Shown here: positions 37,089 to 47,724 of the stretch, one piece after another
Position numbering within the stretch: the first letter of the stretch is position 1
How the letters are laid out: the number at the start of each line of letters is the position of its first letter
Source of the DNA: Colias croceus
Lineage: Eukaryota > Arthropoda > Insecta > Lepidoptera > Pieridae
Length of the DNA: 64,000 nt
Direction: 5' to 3'
NCBI RefSeq assembly: GCF_905220415.1
Contig: NC_059564.1
Location: 4,600,501-4,664,500 of the forward strand
Position numbers and translations under genes: made by a program
The notes under the pieces: generated by a model
What the model was told of the DNA's origin: nothing
Seen by the model: only the letters and a program-made list of their open reading frames with translations
Databases searched by the model: none

Positions 37089-39905
37089 CTATGATAATGA
37101 AAAAGTATTAAAAATCAAATTTCGATTATTTTCATTAGATAGCTCAATTTCACGACAATAATGTTTAAAAAATGTATCGGAGGATTTCCAATTTCCTCGT
37201 GATAATATTTCATCTATAGGCTGATTCTCCAGCCATCCTAATGATGCTACCGCCGATCTACAGCTGCCTGGAGAAGCATTTATTCCGCTGTCTCTGAGTA
37301 CAGAGCGTACCCAATTCCCAATCACTGTACGGGAAGCAGCTTTAGTTTTGTTACCGAATGTTATGAATAGGTTTTTTAAATTATTAGCTTCACTACGTTT
37401 TGAATAACTCTTTTGTATTAAAAGCCGTACAAAAGTGACTGGACAGATGTTTTTATCCGGATGTTTCGTAAGTTTCCAAGCTGATTGACGAGAACTATGA
37501 GTATCTGTTTTTGAACCAAAAGCTGGTATTAGGTAGATGTTTTCACCATTATCAAAGAAACTATTATCCGATATATTTAACAAAGTAAGATCATGAACCC
37601 GTCGTCCTGAAGCTAGTAATAATATCGTAGCTGCTCTACGAGAAATATCAAATAGGGTATCCTTTAGCGGGTTAGACGAGAGCCACTCAAGAACAGTTCT
37701 CGGATCCCATATAATCAACGGTCTAACAGCCTTAGGGTTACAGGCGCCAATTGCTTTAAGGGTATGTTTAATAATAAAATTTGAAAATGACTCTTTTTCT
37801 ATATGAGGACCGCAGAATGTTAAAATAGCTGATTTATGGACCAGTATCGTGCTGTATGATAATTTTTCATTTACGTTAAGATGTATTAAAAAACGGGCGA
37901 TATCCGCTGGCTTTGGACACTTTGGATTTACTGAACAATTGACACACCAGGATAGCCATCTTCTGAGGGCTGGCGTATACGTTGATAATGTGGAAACTCG
38001 CCAGCTTCTCTTTAACAGGTTCTTTTCCTGCTCTGACCAATCTTTTATTAGTTCGCCCCACCCCCAATCCTCCAAACTTTCAGGGTTAATGTCTGCACTT
38101 GTGGTGGGGGTAACAGTGTCGTTACATCTATCAGCACTTCTGGCAGGTTCATGATCTGGTACGGGTGTTCCAGTGCTCTGACCTTCAGGTCCTGGAGCCA
38201 AAACGCCTTCGGCCATTCTGGGACTACTACAAGATACGTTCCCGTTGCACTGTTTAGATGTGCTAGCACCCGTGGTATGAGGCTTGGCGGTGGGAATACC
38301 CATGCTAGCTGATACTTCCATGGCCTGCTGAAGGCGTCTATATAACTTGCTGATAGATCTCTGCAGTCTATGGACACGTATTCCTGTACTACTGCAGACT
38401 TTCTTGTAGCAAACAGGTCGATCTGGGGTTGTCCCCACTTCTGGAACACTTTCGCTGTTGCTCTTGGTAATAGATGCCACTCTGCTGGACGTTTTCCTCG
38501 TGATAGCCTGTCCGCTATTATATTGTACCGTCCCGGTGGGTAATATGCGCTCACCGTTATCTTGTAGCGGTCCACTATCTGTAACAACCTGGAAGTTAGT
38601 GTTAACAAGGCTATCGATCTCGTCCCCCCTTCTTTTCGAATATAAGCAATCAGTGTCCTGTTTTCTGACTGAATTAGAACGTGTGCATTGCGCAACAGTT
38701 CTACATTCTCCTCTATAGCCGTTACTACGGCGTATAGCTCTTTTTTGTTGAAATGCCACCTTCTCTGACGGACTGACCAGACTCCTGACATAGTCTTCCC
38801 ATTCAATTGGGCTCCCCAACCAAAGTCCGAAGCATCCGTCGCCAGGAAATGGGTGGCAGGTTTTTTGTGTATTGGCATGCTGTGCCGGGTAGCTCCGCGC
38901 CACCACGTCATCTCTTGTGCCACAATGGCTGGGATTGGCAGTTTCTGTCGCGATCTCTTCTTGTTGAAGCGACGCAGAAAGATCTGCATTCTGCGACAAT
39001 GTAATCGGCCCCGCGGGATAACGAAATTCGCAAAATTCAGTTGACCCAAAAGGCATTGTAGTTCTCGAAGGTTTACCTGTTGTTTCTTCAGAACCTGAGC
39101 TATGGCGTTGTCCAGCTTGTCCCTCCTTTTCTCTGGTAGTGACATAACATTTTTTGCAGTCTGCCATCGTATGCCTAAATATTCCAAGTCTTGAGTGGGG
39201 GTCAAAACCGATTTTTGGTAGTTTATCTGCCATCCCAGATATTCCAAGTGCCGCACGGCTTCCGCAGCCTGACGACATAACTTGGACTGGTCCTGATTGA
39301 CCAGAAGGTAGTCGTCTAGATACACTAGAACTCGACAACCTTTTGCACGCAGGGTCTCCGCGACCCAACATGTTACTGAAGAGAAAAGGTACGGCGCTGA
39401 CGCTAGGCCAAAGGGTAGGCACGTCATTTCGTAAAGTTGGAGCTGGTAACTTATTCTCATAAAAGGCCGGTGAGACTTGGCGCAGGCCAGGTGAAAATAG
39501 GCTGACGAGATGTCTAGCTTTACCATCCAGTCCCCTGGCTGGAGAAACTCGGGAACCGTGGAGTGCGAAATCAGGCGAAAATGCTTTGCATTTATAAATT
39601 TGTTCAGTTCCCGCAGGTCGAATATCGGACGCATAGTGCCGTCGCTTTTCTTCCTCAGAAAAAGCTTTGAAATAAAACTGGGAGTTCTTTTGGTGACGAT
39701 CTTCAGTACACCTTGATCCAGAAGCTCCTGTATTGATTGAGACATTGCAGGGGACGGGGTTGTTGAATATTGTTTCATAATTTCCTTTGTTGGCATTATT
39801 AATGGTGGTTTTTTTACCAGGGGTAATCGAAAGTGCGCTATTGCCGAAATTATAAACTTGTTCGCGCCCAATGCTTGCCAACGGCTCTTGAAAGCTTTTA
39901 AACAA
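37089..39905 (-). CDS. DIRS tyrosine recombinase ORF overlapping the RT ORF
   Basis: A 938-codon open frame. Its last ~330 residues (about 38100 down to 37089) form a phage-integrase-like tyrosine recombinase: an N-terminal core-binding part (S-T-L-S-T-Y-T-P-A-L-R-R-W-L), first catalytic arginine in L-A-S-G-R-R-V-H-D-L, second in P-G-S-C-R-S-A-V-A-S, tryptophan in R-G-N-W-K-S-S-D-T-F-F, and nucleophile in K-H-Y-C-R-E. The usual histidine three residues before the second arginine is glycine here, which may be a lineage feature. The first ~600 codons overlap the RT ORF in another frame and do not resemble a known domain. Extensive RT/YR overlap is characteristic of DIRS elements. The true recombinase start is uncertain. 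Confidence 0.85.
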   Translation of the reverse strand: MFKSFQEPLASIGREQVYNFGNSALSITPGKKTTINNANKGNYETIFNNPVPCNVSINTGASGSRCTEDRHQKNSQFYFKAFSEEEKRRHYASDIRPAGTEQIYKCKAFSPDFALHGSRVSPARGLDGKARHLVSLFSPGLRQVSPAFYENKLPAPTLRNDVPTLWPSVSAVPFLFSNMLGRGDPACKRLSSSSVSRRLPSGQSGPVQVMSSGCGSRAALGISGMADKLPKIGFDPHSRLGIFRHTMADCKKCYVTTREKEGQAGQRHSSGSEETTGKPSRTTMPFGSTEFCEFRYPAGPITLSQNADLSASLQQEEIATETANPSHCGTRDDVVARSYPAQHANTQKTCHPFPGDGCFGLWLGSPIEWEDYVRSLVSPSEKVAFQQKRAIRRSNGYRGECRTVAQCTRSNSVRKQDTDCLYSKRRGDEIDSLVNTNFQVVTDSGPLQDNGERILPTGTVQYNSGQAITRKTSSRVASITKSNSESVPEVGTTPDRPVCYKKVCSSTGIRVHRLQRSISKLYRRLQQAMEVSASMGIPTAKPHTTGASTSKQCNGNVSCSSPRMAEGVLAPGPEGQSTGTPVPDHEPARSADRCNDTVTPTTSADINPESLEDWGWGELIKDWSEQEKNLLKRSWRVSTLSTYTPALRRWLSWCVNCSVNPKCPKPADIARFLIHLNVNEKLSYSTILVHKSAILTFCGPHIEKESFSNFIIKHTLKAIGACNPKAVRPLIIWDPRTVLEWLSSNPLKDTLFDISRRAATILLLASGRRVHDLTLLNISDNSFFDNGENIYLIPAFGSKTDTHSSRQSAWKLTKHPDKNICPVTFVRLLIQKSYSKRSEANNLKNLFITFGNKTKAASRTVIGNWVRSVLRDSGINASPGSCRSAVASLGWLENQPIDEILSRGNWKSSDTFFKHYCREIELSNENNRNLIFNTFSLS
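38048..39871 (-). CDS. DIRS reverse transcriptase and RNase H
   Basis: 607 codons without a stop. RT motifs in order: T-M-R-P-I-F-D-L-R-E-L-N; W-M-V-K-L-D-I-S-S-A-Y-F-H; L-P-F-G-L-A-S-A-P-Y-L-F; catalytic Y-L-D-D in V-L-V-Y-L-D-D-Y-L-L; then L-E-Y-L-G-I. RNase H follows with T-D-A-S-D-F-G-W-G-A and N-K-K-E-L-Y-A-V. The C-terminal part (I-D-L-F-A-T-R...D-A-F...W-V-F-P-P-P...V-P-E-W-P) is the extension common to DIRS/Ngaro elements. It would copy the element's RNA. It appears intact, suggesting recent activity. Confidence 0.93.
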   Translation of the reverse strand: MGANKFIISAIAHFRLPLVKKPPLIMPTKEIMKQYSTTPSPAMSQSIQELLDQGVLKIVTKRTPSFISKLFLRKKSDGTMRPIFDLRELNKFINAKHFRLISHSTVPEFLQPGDWMVKLDISSAYFHLACAKSHRPFMRISYQLQLYEMTCLPFGLASAPYLFSSVTCWVAETLRAKGCRVLVYLDDYLLVNQDQSKLCRQAAEAVRHLEYLGWQINYQKSVLTPTQDLEYLGIRWQTAKNVMSLPEKRRDKLDNAIAQVLKKQQVNLRELQCLLGQLNFANFVIPRGRLHCRRMQIFLRRFNKKRSRQKLPIPAIVAQEMTWWRGATRHSMPIHKKPATHFLATDASDFGWGAQLNGKTMSGVWSVRQRRWHFNKKELYAVVTAIEENVELLRNAHVLIQSENRTLIAYIRKEGGTRSIALLTLTSRLLQIVDRYKITVSAYYPPGRYNIIADRLSRGKRPAEWHLLPRATAKVFQKWGQPQIDLFATRKSAVVQEYVSIDCRDLSASYIDAFSRPWKYQLAWVFPPPSLIPRVLAHLNSATGTYLVVVPEWPKAFWLQDLKVRALEHPYQIMNLPEVLIDVTTLLPPPQVQTLTLKVWRIGGGAN

Positions 39906-39929
39906 CCCCCCCTGAAGTGTGTCGGATAG

Positions 39930-41102
39930 TCACTTCCTATCTTCTTTGTTTCGAAAGGAATTATTTTTAGTTTGTTTAAAATTATTTGTCTTTTTAAAAT
40001 TACTTTGCGAATTTTTAAATGTATCTCGAGTAACGTTTTTATTCGAACGGTATTGAGCCTTGGAAGTAGAAGGTATCGAATCCTTGTACTTCTTTTTAAG
40101 TGGTTCCGTTTTTTTATAAATTTGTGATTGTGAGGGCAGTAACCAAAAGTGAGGGCCGCCTAGCGATTGTATAAACGTTAAGAGTTTAGTCTTATTAAAT
40201 AAATGTTCTTCGCTCGGAGGGATATTCCTAAGCGCGCTTTGAATATTTTTATCCATAATTCCGTCTAATAATCTTTTTCTCCTAATTTCGATACACTCGG
40301 ATCTTTTACCGCACACAATTTGTAATGTTTGTTCCGATAGCTTATATGACGGAGATGAAGTACCAAACGCGTCAGAAATTTTTTTAAAAAGATTATCTGG
40401 ATTAAGTTCTGATTGACAATTGTGGGCCCAATTAATGAGCTCCTGTAAGCCCTATTGTAATAATGCATTTGTAACCGCGGCCATAATTTCTTCGGTTGAT
40501 GCTAAGAAATCTTTACCTTTGTTTAAAGAACACATTTCGTCGTTAATTTTTAAACTACAAAAACCTGGCGCGGCTAGCATGTCCGTTAATGCTTTGGAAT
40601 AGCGAATATGAGGCCACGTTGGCGAATTAAATTGTTGAAGCTCGATTAATTGACGTAATAATTTTTCATTCGCGGGTTTAAGAACTTTTTTCTCGTCAAA
40701 AACCGTTTTACAAACTCCTAAATCTATTGATTTGCTTGTACTCGTTGATGGATTCGACAAAAATTCGATATTTTCGGTTGCGGGTACTTCAACAGTATTA
40801 TTAGACTCTTTTATATTTTGAGCACTTTGTTGCTGCATTAAATAATTTGTAAGAAAACTGACCTGGGCATATAGTACGTCGATCCGAGGATCGGCGGTTA
40901 CCTCAGTACTCGATTTTTGTTTCTTGGTCGTCGGCACGTCGACCTCCGGGTCCGAGTCGCTATCACTCGAACTTGAAGTACATTTCTTCCGTTTGTTGTC
41001 GCCCCGGCTTGCTGACGAGGGCGAAGCAGCAGAACAATGACCTTCTGAGCCCCTCGGGGCCCCAGAAGGCTCCTCGAAGTCGTCGTTAGGTGGCGAATTC
41101 AT
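39930..41102 (-). pseudogene. DIRS gag-like ORF with one in-frame stop codon
   Basis: From the ATG at 41102 the frame opens with M-N-S-P-P-N-D-D-F-E-E-P-S-G, then a serine/aspartate stretch, a basic K-R-K-K and K-K-Q-K patch, and a globular part. A TAG stop at 40452-40454 (after N-A-L-L-Q) interrupts it, but the same frame continues open for about 175 codons to the stop at 39930, ending in a K/N/Q-rich tail. DIRS first ORFs are gag-like RNA-binding proteins of this length. The single stop is the only break seen, so the copy is probably non-autonomous unless the codon is read through. Confidence 0.75.
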
Positions 41103-41709
41103 TGCGAACAGTAACGGTTGACTTTGAAAAATTATTAAATTATTCACACACTAGCACTTTAAACTTTTGAACACTTGTACACTAGTAATGCTTATTGAAA
41201 CGACCGCCTATGGCGAGAGTACACAACGCTATGATTCGAAAAATGAATTTGGTTCCCCCATCACCTTGCTGGTGACAGCGACGACCTCTAGCGGAATAAA
41301 TTGGAACTAGAGTTTGTATGTAGTCTATGGAAATCATTCCGTATCTATGGTTGAGTATACATTGCTTCTTCCATAACAATGCTGTATGTTTTCAGAGGCA
41401 CATTAATACACAAATAGCATAACTACGTCTGATAATAATCCTCTTTCATTAATATAAAATTACTAAAATAACACTGAGTAAACACTATGAAATACTACAT
41501 GGTATGGAACGCTTCATAGAATTATTATTTACTACATATATTTTACTTTCGACTATAAGTAACTAGAAGTATCAGAATAGTATACTTAGCAAAAGTTCTC
41601 TCATAGAAACAGGAAATATTACTGACTACTGAGATCTATAAAAATTATTTTACTGTTATTTTTATCGTGTTGAATCTTCGATGAACGTTTTATTTATTAT
41701 AATGTTTAA

Positions 41710-41924
41710 TCTATACTAATATTATAAAGAGGAAAGGTTTGTATGTATGTATGTATGGTTTTCACGCATAAACTACTGAACGGATTACAATGAAATTTAG
41801 CATATATATAGAGGGTAACTTGGATTAACACATAGGATAGGTTTTATCCAGGAAATCCTACGGGAACGGGAACTATGCGGGTTTTTCTTCGAAAACGCGG
41901 GCGAAGCCGCGGGCGCAAAGCTAG
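41710..41924 (+). mobile_element. Helitron-like element, family B (in duplication copy 1)
   Basis: TCTATACTAATATTATAAAG start and GGGCGCAAAGCTAG end. Present again at 44987-45201. Confidence 0.65.
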
Positions 41925-41944
41925 TGTCTTATAAACTCCAATAC

Positions 41945-42097
41945 CTTTCATTTCTGTAACTGAAAACATCTTGGGAATAATTTTTATAGATCTCAGTAAA
42001 GAATGTACACCTTCATCTCCCGTTAATTTTACACTATATCTCTTATAAGACACGTCAGTCTTTCTATCATTTTCCAGAGGCCTTTTCCACAATTGCA
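41945..42097 (-). other. Candidate orphan coding exon, duplication copy 1
   Basis: A 153-nt open stretch bounded by an acceptor-like TTTAG and a donor-like AAAG/GTATTG. It would read L-W-K-R-P-L-E-N-D-R-K-T-D, Y-K-R-Y-S-V-K-L-T-G-D-E-G-V-H and I-K-I-I-P-K-M-F-S-V-T-E-M-K. The composition looks protein-like but I do not recognise the family. Low confidence: it could be a decayed transposon ORF. Confidence 0.3.
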
Positions 42098-42230
42098 CTA
42101 AATTTATCCTAAGACATCATATTAAACATAAAAAAAGTACTTTGATATTTCAAAATTCGGAAGATTATTTAAAATTTATCCTACAATCTACACCTACCGT
42201 TCGACTGTTGTCTGTCAAAAGTAGTAAGGG

Positions 42231-42349
42231 CTAGCGCGCAAGAGCAACTTTGTCTCTCCCATCAACTCTATAGGCTAGTAAGAAAGTGCGCGCACGTAGC
42301 GACCATGGAGTTGATGGGAGAGACAAAAGTTGCTCTTGCGCGCTAGCTG
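42231..42349. repeat. Hairpin with 40-bp arms, duplication copy 1
   Basis: Arms GCTAGCGCGCAAGAGCAACT...CTCCCATCAACTC and its complement, separated by about 40 bp containing GTGCGCGCACG. One single-base length difference between arms. The flanks give no clear target duplication. Confidence 0.8.
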
Positions 42350-44986
42350 TAAGACGTTTAGGTACGACACACATATAATATATTCCAATACATAAAATCC
42401 TAAATTATTTAGTAATATAAATGCCACGACATTACAACACGACAATATTTTTATACTAATAATACAATCTCTACAAAATATACATTTAATTCATGAATTT
42501 AATACTAATATCCTTACATATTACGAATATCTTTATAGAAAAGTGTAAAACGTACATAATAATAATTAGGTATAAGGGTGTAGTAAAGGGGTATAATTCG
42601 TGTTTAGAGCGTTGGATGCAAACTAAATAATATAAGGTTCGAGTTAAAACGTGTAAATAAATAGTATTTTACATAGTAAAGTATACAGTTTTGTTCACAA
42701 CACTTATCGTAGACAATTTTAAAAGATCTGAGTAATAATAGTTAACTACTAGTGTTTTCTTTTTTTTATTTTATTACAGCTGAAAAACATTTTGTGCACA
42801 AGTAATGCTTTTATATATTAGAGACTGTTAAACCTATTGAAGCTACTCCCTTTTTTGATTTTTTTTTTCAAATACACGATGAGATCATAATAGTCCACAT
42901 AATTACCACTTTCTAATTTAATATAATATCATATATAATAAATGACTAGATAAACACCGCCCGTTATTTTCACTGTTATTTATCACAGTGATTTATAGCA
43001 TATCACTGTCACAGTATAACAATTCTTAAATATTGTAATACTGTGTCACTGTTCCCTTCTGTACTCACATCTCGACAAACTTTCCTCTTTTCAAGTTGGT
43101 ATGCGATTTTTGTATAAAAGTAAGAAATTGGATTGCACTCTCCGAAATAAGCCACTTCGTTCACCAATTCTATCACTATGAGGCCTCCAGTACACTAAGT
43201 GAGTAAGTGACGATAAAAACGCGGCAAAATAAAAAAGTTAAGTAGCTAACTGTCAAAAAACCGCGCTTTTTTGTGACAACTGTCAAATATTTGAATACCT
43301 AAGTATATAATAAAGCGATAGAAATACTATTAGATTTTTTCTTCACATTCACATAAAATATATTGTGTTTTTCTTGTGAATTGTCCCAAGAATTAAATTT
43401 TCATAACTGCATTCAAAACGTTTCAAATTTTAGCCGAAATTTATCGTATTTAGTGGTCTAGAGGCCTCCATCCATAAACCTATGTAGACAAAATATATAT
43501 TTAGTACTATTTTTAATTTGGCAATAGCACTAAAGCTTTGTAGAGTGTTTTTAGAAGGTGAGTCTCGGCCCAAATTTAGGGCTAGAAAAAATGTCAGTTA
43601 AGGTACCATAGGATTCAAATAAGCTTGGGATCGATTTGTGACGTCATAGGAAACCGTTCAAACAAATTAATTTTCTTGGAGAAAAGGAATAACGGTTTTT
43701 CGTTTTCTATTTTTTATATAAAATTTATTATATATTGAAATACAAAAAGGATTTTTTTAAGTAAATTGTATTTTTCAAATAGACACAAAGGTCGTTAACG
43801 TTCCTATTTTTAATTGAATCGTGCAGTACATAATTATGTAGTACCTACATAACATTAATTATCCGACATTGTAATCGCATTTTGGTGACTGCAACTTACA
43901 ACTTTTTGTAGTAATGTACTCATTTCGATATTTTATAACCATAGAAATTTTTCTTTTTATGAATAAACTATAGATAGATGTTAAAAATTACAAAGACGCG
44001 CACTCAGCGTACACGCACGTTCATTTAATAGCATAAGAGCTAAGCAAATAGTTGATTTCGTTTTTATTCTATTGCATTGGAGTGTTTGCGAATGTAGCTT
44101 TATTTATAAACTTTTATTTAAAATGTGATAACATCAGTTCAATTAAAAATTGATATCGTGCGTATTTCAATTAAATTAAACTTAAATATTGATTTTTCTC
44201 TGAAACGTTAGTAAATCATTCCATGTCCGTTAAAAAATCACAATGAATGATCATCATTCGACCCGTTTGATTGCAAATTAAGAATCTGTTTCCAAATGAC
44301 GTTAAAATATGACAGATTAACATCAAATTCTGACAGGTTAACGTTAAATTATGACAGGTTGACGTCATCTACTCGAATGATTCGATTCAAACTCGAATAA
44401 TTAGATTCTGACAAATTCAAGATGTATATTGTACATGTACATGCTAACTATATAGATATTAGATAAACACATAACATCGAAAGATCTCCGAAAAACTTCA
44501 AAGGAGGAACATTCGAAAAATGAATTTGGTTCCCCCATCACCTTGCTGGTGACAGCGACGACCTCTAGCGGAATAAATTGGAACTAGAGTTTGTATGTAG
44601 TCTATGGAAATCATTCCGTATCTATGGTTGAGTATACATTGCTTCTTCCATAACAATGCTGTATGTTTTCAGAGGCACATTAATACACAAATAGCATAAC
44701 TACGTCTGATAATAATCCTCTTTCATTAATATAAAATTACTAAAATAACACTGAGTAAACACTATGAAATACTACATGGTATGGAACGCTTCATAGAATT
44801 ATTATTTACTACATATATTTTACTTTCGACTATAAGTAACTAGAAGTATCAGAATAGTATACTTAGCAAAAGTTCTCTCATAGAAACAGGAAATATTACT
44901 GACTACTGAGATCTATAAAAATTATTTTACTGTTATTTTTATCGTGTTGAATCTTCGATGAACGTTTTATTTATTATAATGTTTAA

Positions 44987-45201
44987 TCTATACTAATATT
45001 ATAAAGAGGAAAGGTTTGTATGTATGTATGTATGGTTTTCACGCATAAACTACTGAACGGATTACAATGAAATTTAGCATATATATAGAGGGTAACTTGG
45101 ATTAACACATAGGATAGGTTTTATCCAGGAAATCCTACGGGAACGGGAACTATGCGGGTTTTTCTTCGAAAACGCGGGCGAAGCCGCGGGCGCAAAGCTA
45201 G
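44987..45201 (+). mobile_element. Helitron-like element, family B (in duplication copy 2)
   Basis: Same element as 41710-41924, carried along by the tandem duplication. Confidence 0.65.
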
Positions 45202-45221
45202 TGTCTTATAAACTCCAATAC

Positions 45222-45374
45222 CTTTCATTTCTGTAACTGAAAACATCTTGGGAATAATTTTTATAGATCTCAGTAAAGAATGTACACCTTCATCTCCCGT
45301 TAATTTTACACTATATCTCTTATAAGACACGTCAGTCTTTCTATCATTTTCCAGAGGCCTTTTCCACAATTGCA
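45222..45374 (-). other. Candidate orphan coding exon, duplication copy 2
   Basis: Identical to 41945-42097. If real, the host gene would have a tandemly duplicated, frame-preserving (153-nt) exon. Confidence 0.3.
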
Positions 45375-45507
45375 CTAAATTTATCCTAAGACATCATATT
45401 AAACATAAAAAAAGTACTTTGATATTTCAAAATTCGGAAGATTATTTAAAATTTATCCTACAATCTACACCTACCGTTCGACTGTTGTCTGTCAAAAGTA
45501 GTAAGGG

Positions 45508-45626
45508 CTAGCGCGCAAGAGCAACTTTGTCTCTCCCATCAACTCTATAGGCTAGTAAGAAAGTGCGCGCACGTAGCGACCATGGAGTTGATGGGAGAGA
45601 CAAAAGTTGCTCTTGCGCGCTAGCTG
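45508..45626. repeat. Hairpin with 40-bp arms, duplication copy 2
   Basis: Same structure as 42231-42349. Confidence 0.8.
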
Positions 45627-47569
45627 TAAGACGTTTAGGTACGACACACATATAATATATTCCAATACATAAAATCCTAAATTATTTAGTAATATAAATG
45701 CCACGACATTACAACACGACAATATTTTTATACTAATAATACAATCTCTACAAAATATACATTTAATTCATGAATTTAATACTAATATCCTTACATATTA
45801 CGAATATCTTTATAGAAAAGTGTAAAACGTACATAATAATAATTAGGTATAAGGGTGTAGTAAAGGGGTATAATTCGTGTTTAGAGCGTTGGATGCAAAC
45901 TAAATAATATAAGGTTCGAGTTAAAACGTGTAAATAAATAGTATTTTACATAGTAAAGTATACAGTTTTGTTCACAACACTTATCGTAGACAATTTTAAA
46001 AGATCTGAGTAATAATAGTTAACTACTAGTGTTTTCTTTTTTTTATTTTATTACAGCTGAAAAACATTTTGTGCACAAGTAATGCTTTTATATATTAGAG
46101 ACTGTTAAACCTATTGAAGCTACTCCCTTTTTTGATTTTTTTTTTCAAATACACGATGAGATCATAATAGTCCACATAATTACCACTTTCTAATTTAATA
46201 TAATATCATATATAATAAATGACTAGATAAACACCGCCCGTTATTTTCACTGTTATTTATCACAGTGATTTATAGCATATCACTGTCACAGTATAACAAT
46301 TCTTAAATATTGTAATACTGTGTCACTGTTCCCTTCTGTACTCACATCTCGACAAACTTTCCTCTTTTCAAGTTGGTATGCGATTTTTGTATAAAAGTAA
46401 GAAATTGGATTGCACTCTCCGAAATAAGCCACTTCGTTCACCAATTCTATCACTATGAGGCCTCCAGTACACTAAGTGAGTAAGTGACGATAAAAACGCG
46501 GCAAAATAAAAAAGTTAAGTAGCTAACTGTCAAAAAACCGCGCTTTTTTGTGACAACTGTCAAATATTTGAATACCTAAGTATATAATAAAGCGATAGAA
46601 ATACTATTAGATTTTTTCTTCACATTCACATAAAATATATTGTGTTTTTCTTGTGAATTGTCCCAAGAATTAAATTTTCATAACTGCATTCAAAACGTTT
46701 CAAATTTTAGCCGAAATTTATCGTATTTAGTGGTCTAGAGGCCTCCATCCATAAACCTATGTAGACAAAATATATATTTAGTACTATTTTTAATTTGGCA
46801 ATAGCACTAAAGCTTTGTAGAGTGTTTTTAGAAGGTGAGTCTCGGCCCAAATTTAGGGCTAGAAAAAATGTCAGTTAAGGTACCATAGGATTCAAATAAG
46901 CTTGGGATCGATTTGTGACGTCATAGGAAACCGTTCAAACAAATTAATTTTCTTGGAGAAAAGGAATAACGGTTTTTCGTTTTCTATTTTTTATATAAAA
47001 TTTATTATATATTGAAATACAAAAAGGATTTTTTTAAGTAAATTGTATTTTTCAAATAGACACAAAGGTCGTTAACGTTCCTATTTTTAATTGAATCGTG
47101 CAGTACATAATTATGTAGTACCTACATAACATTAATTATCCGACATTGTAATCGCATTTTGGTGACTGCAACTTACAACTTTTTGTAGTAATGTACTCAT
47201 TTCGATATTTTATAACCATAGAAATTTTTCTTTTTATGAATAAACTATAGATAGATGTTAAAAATTACAAAGACGCGCACTCAGCGTACACGCACGTTCA
47301 TTTAATAGCATAAGAGCTAAGCAAATAGTTGATTTCGTTTTTATTCTATTGCATTGGAGTGTTTGCGAATGTAGCTTTATTTATAAACTTTTATTTAAAA
47401 TGTGATAACATCAGTTCAATTAAAAATTGATATCGTGCGTATTTCAATTAAATTAAACTTAAATATTGATTTTTCTCTGAAACGTTAGTAAATCATTCCA
47501 TGTCCGTTAAAAAATCACAATGAATGATCATCATTCGACCCGTTTGATTGCAAATTAAGAATCTGTTTC

Positions 47570-47680
47570 CAAATGACGTTAAAATATGACAGATTAACAT
47601 CAAATTCTGACAGGTTAACGTTAAATTATGACAGGTTGACGTCATCTACTCGAATGATTCGATTCAAACTCGAATAATTA
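47570..47680 (-). pseudogene. Relic of the NSSQFD-repeat exon downstream of the 47.9-51.2 kb gene
   Basis: Minus-strand translation gives N-V-N-L-S-E-F-D-V-N-L-S-Y-F-N-V, matching the V-N-S-S-Q-F-D-I-N repeats of that gene's exon 4 but interrupted by stop codons. An identical relic sits at 44293-44403 through the tandem duplication. Confidence 0.5.
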
Positions 47681-47724
47681 GATTCTGACAAATTCAAGAT
47701 GTATATTGTACATGTACATGCTAA

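Larger units (their letters stand above)
36479..41408 (-). mobile_element. DIRS-type tyrosine-recombinase retrotransposon, near full length
   Basis: Layout in minus-strand order: terminal repeat (41408-41229), gag, RT-RNase H, tyrosine recombinase, internal complementary region (ICR, 36816-36717), terminal repeat (36693-36479). The two terminal repeats share 165 bp in inverted orientation (41229-41393 and 36529-36693). The right one extends about 50 bp further. The ICR joins the complement of the right extreme end (through ACCGTTATATTA) to that of the left extreme end (TATTAATGTGCC), overlapping by about 5 nt. This is the DIRS signature that lets a linear cDNA be circularised before recombinase-mediated insertion. 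As expected, I see no target duplication and no DDE integrase. Confidence 0.93.
41234..44505. repeat. 3272-bp tandem duplication, copy 1
   Basis: Repeated at 44511-47782 with a constant offset of 3277 bp. It starts inside the DIRS left terminal repeat, so copy 2 carries only a 175-bp stub of that repeat. A 5-bp filler (GGAAC, 44506-44510) separates the copies. The copies look identical wherever I compared them. Confidence 0.95.

Noticed and set aside
37849..39716. Plus-strand open frames across the DIRS element
   Set aside because: Antisense shadows of the RT and recombinase genes without recognisable motifs.
41844..42098. 84-aa frame as an intact small gene
   Set aside because: Its C-terminal third translates the end of a Helitron, so at most the upstream 153 nt could be coding; reported only as a candidate exon.
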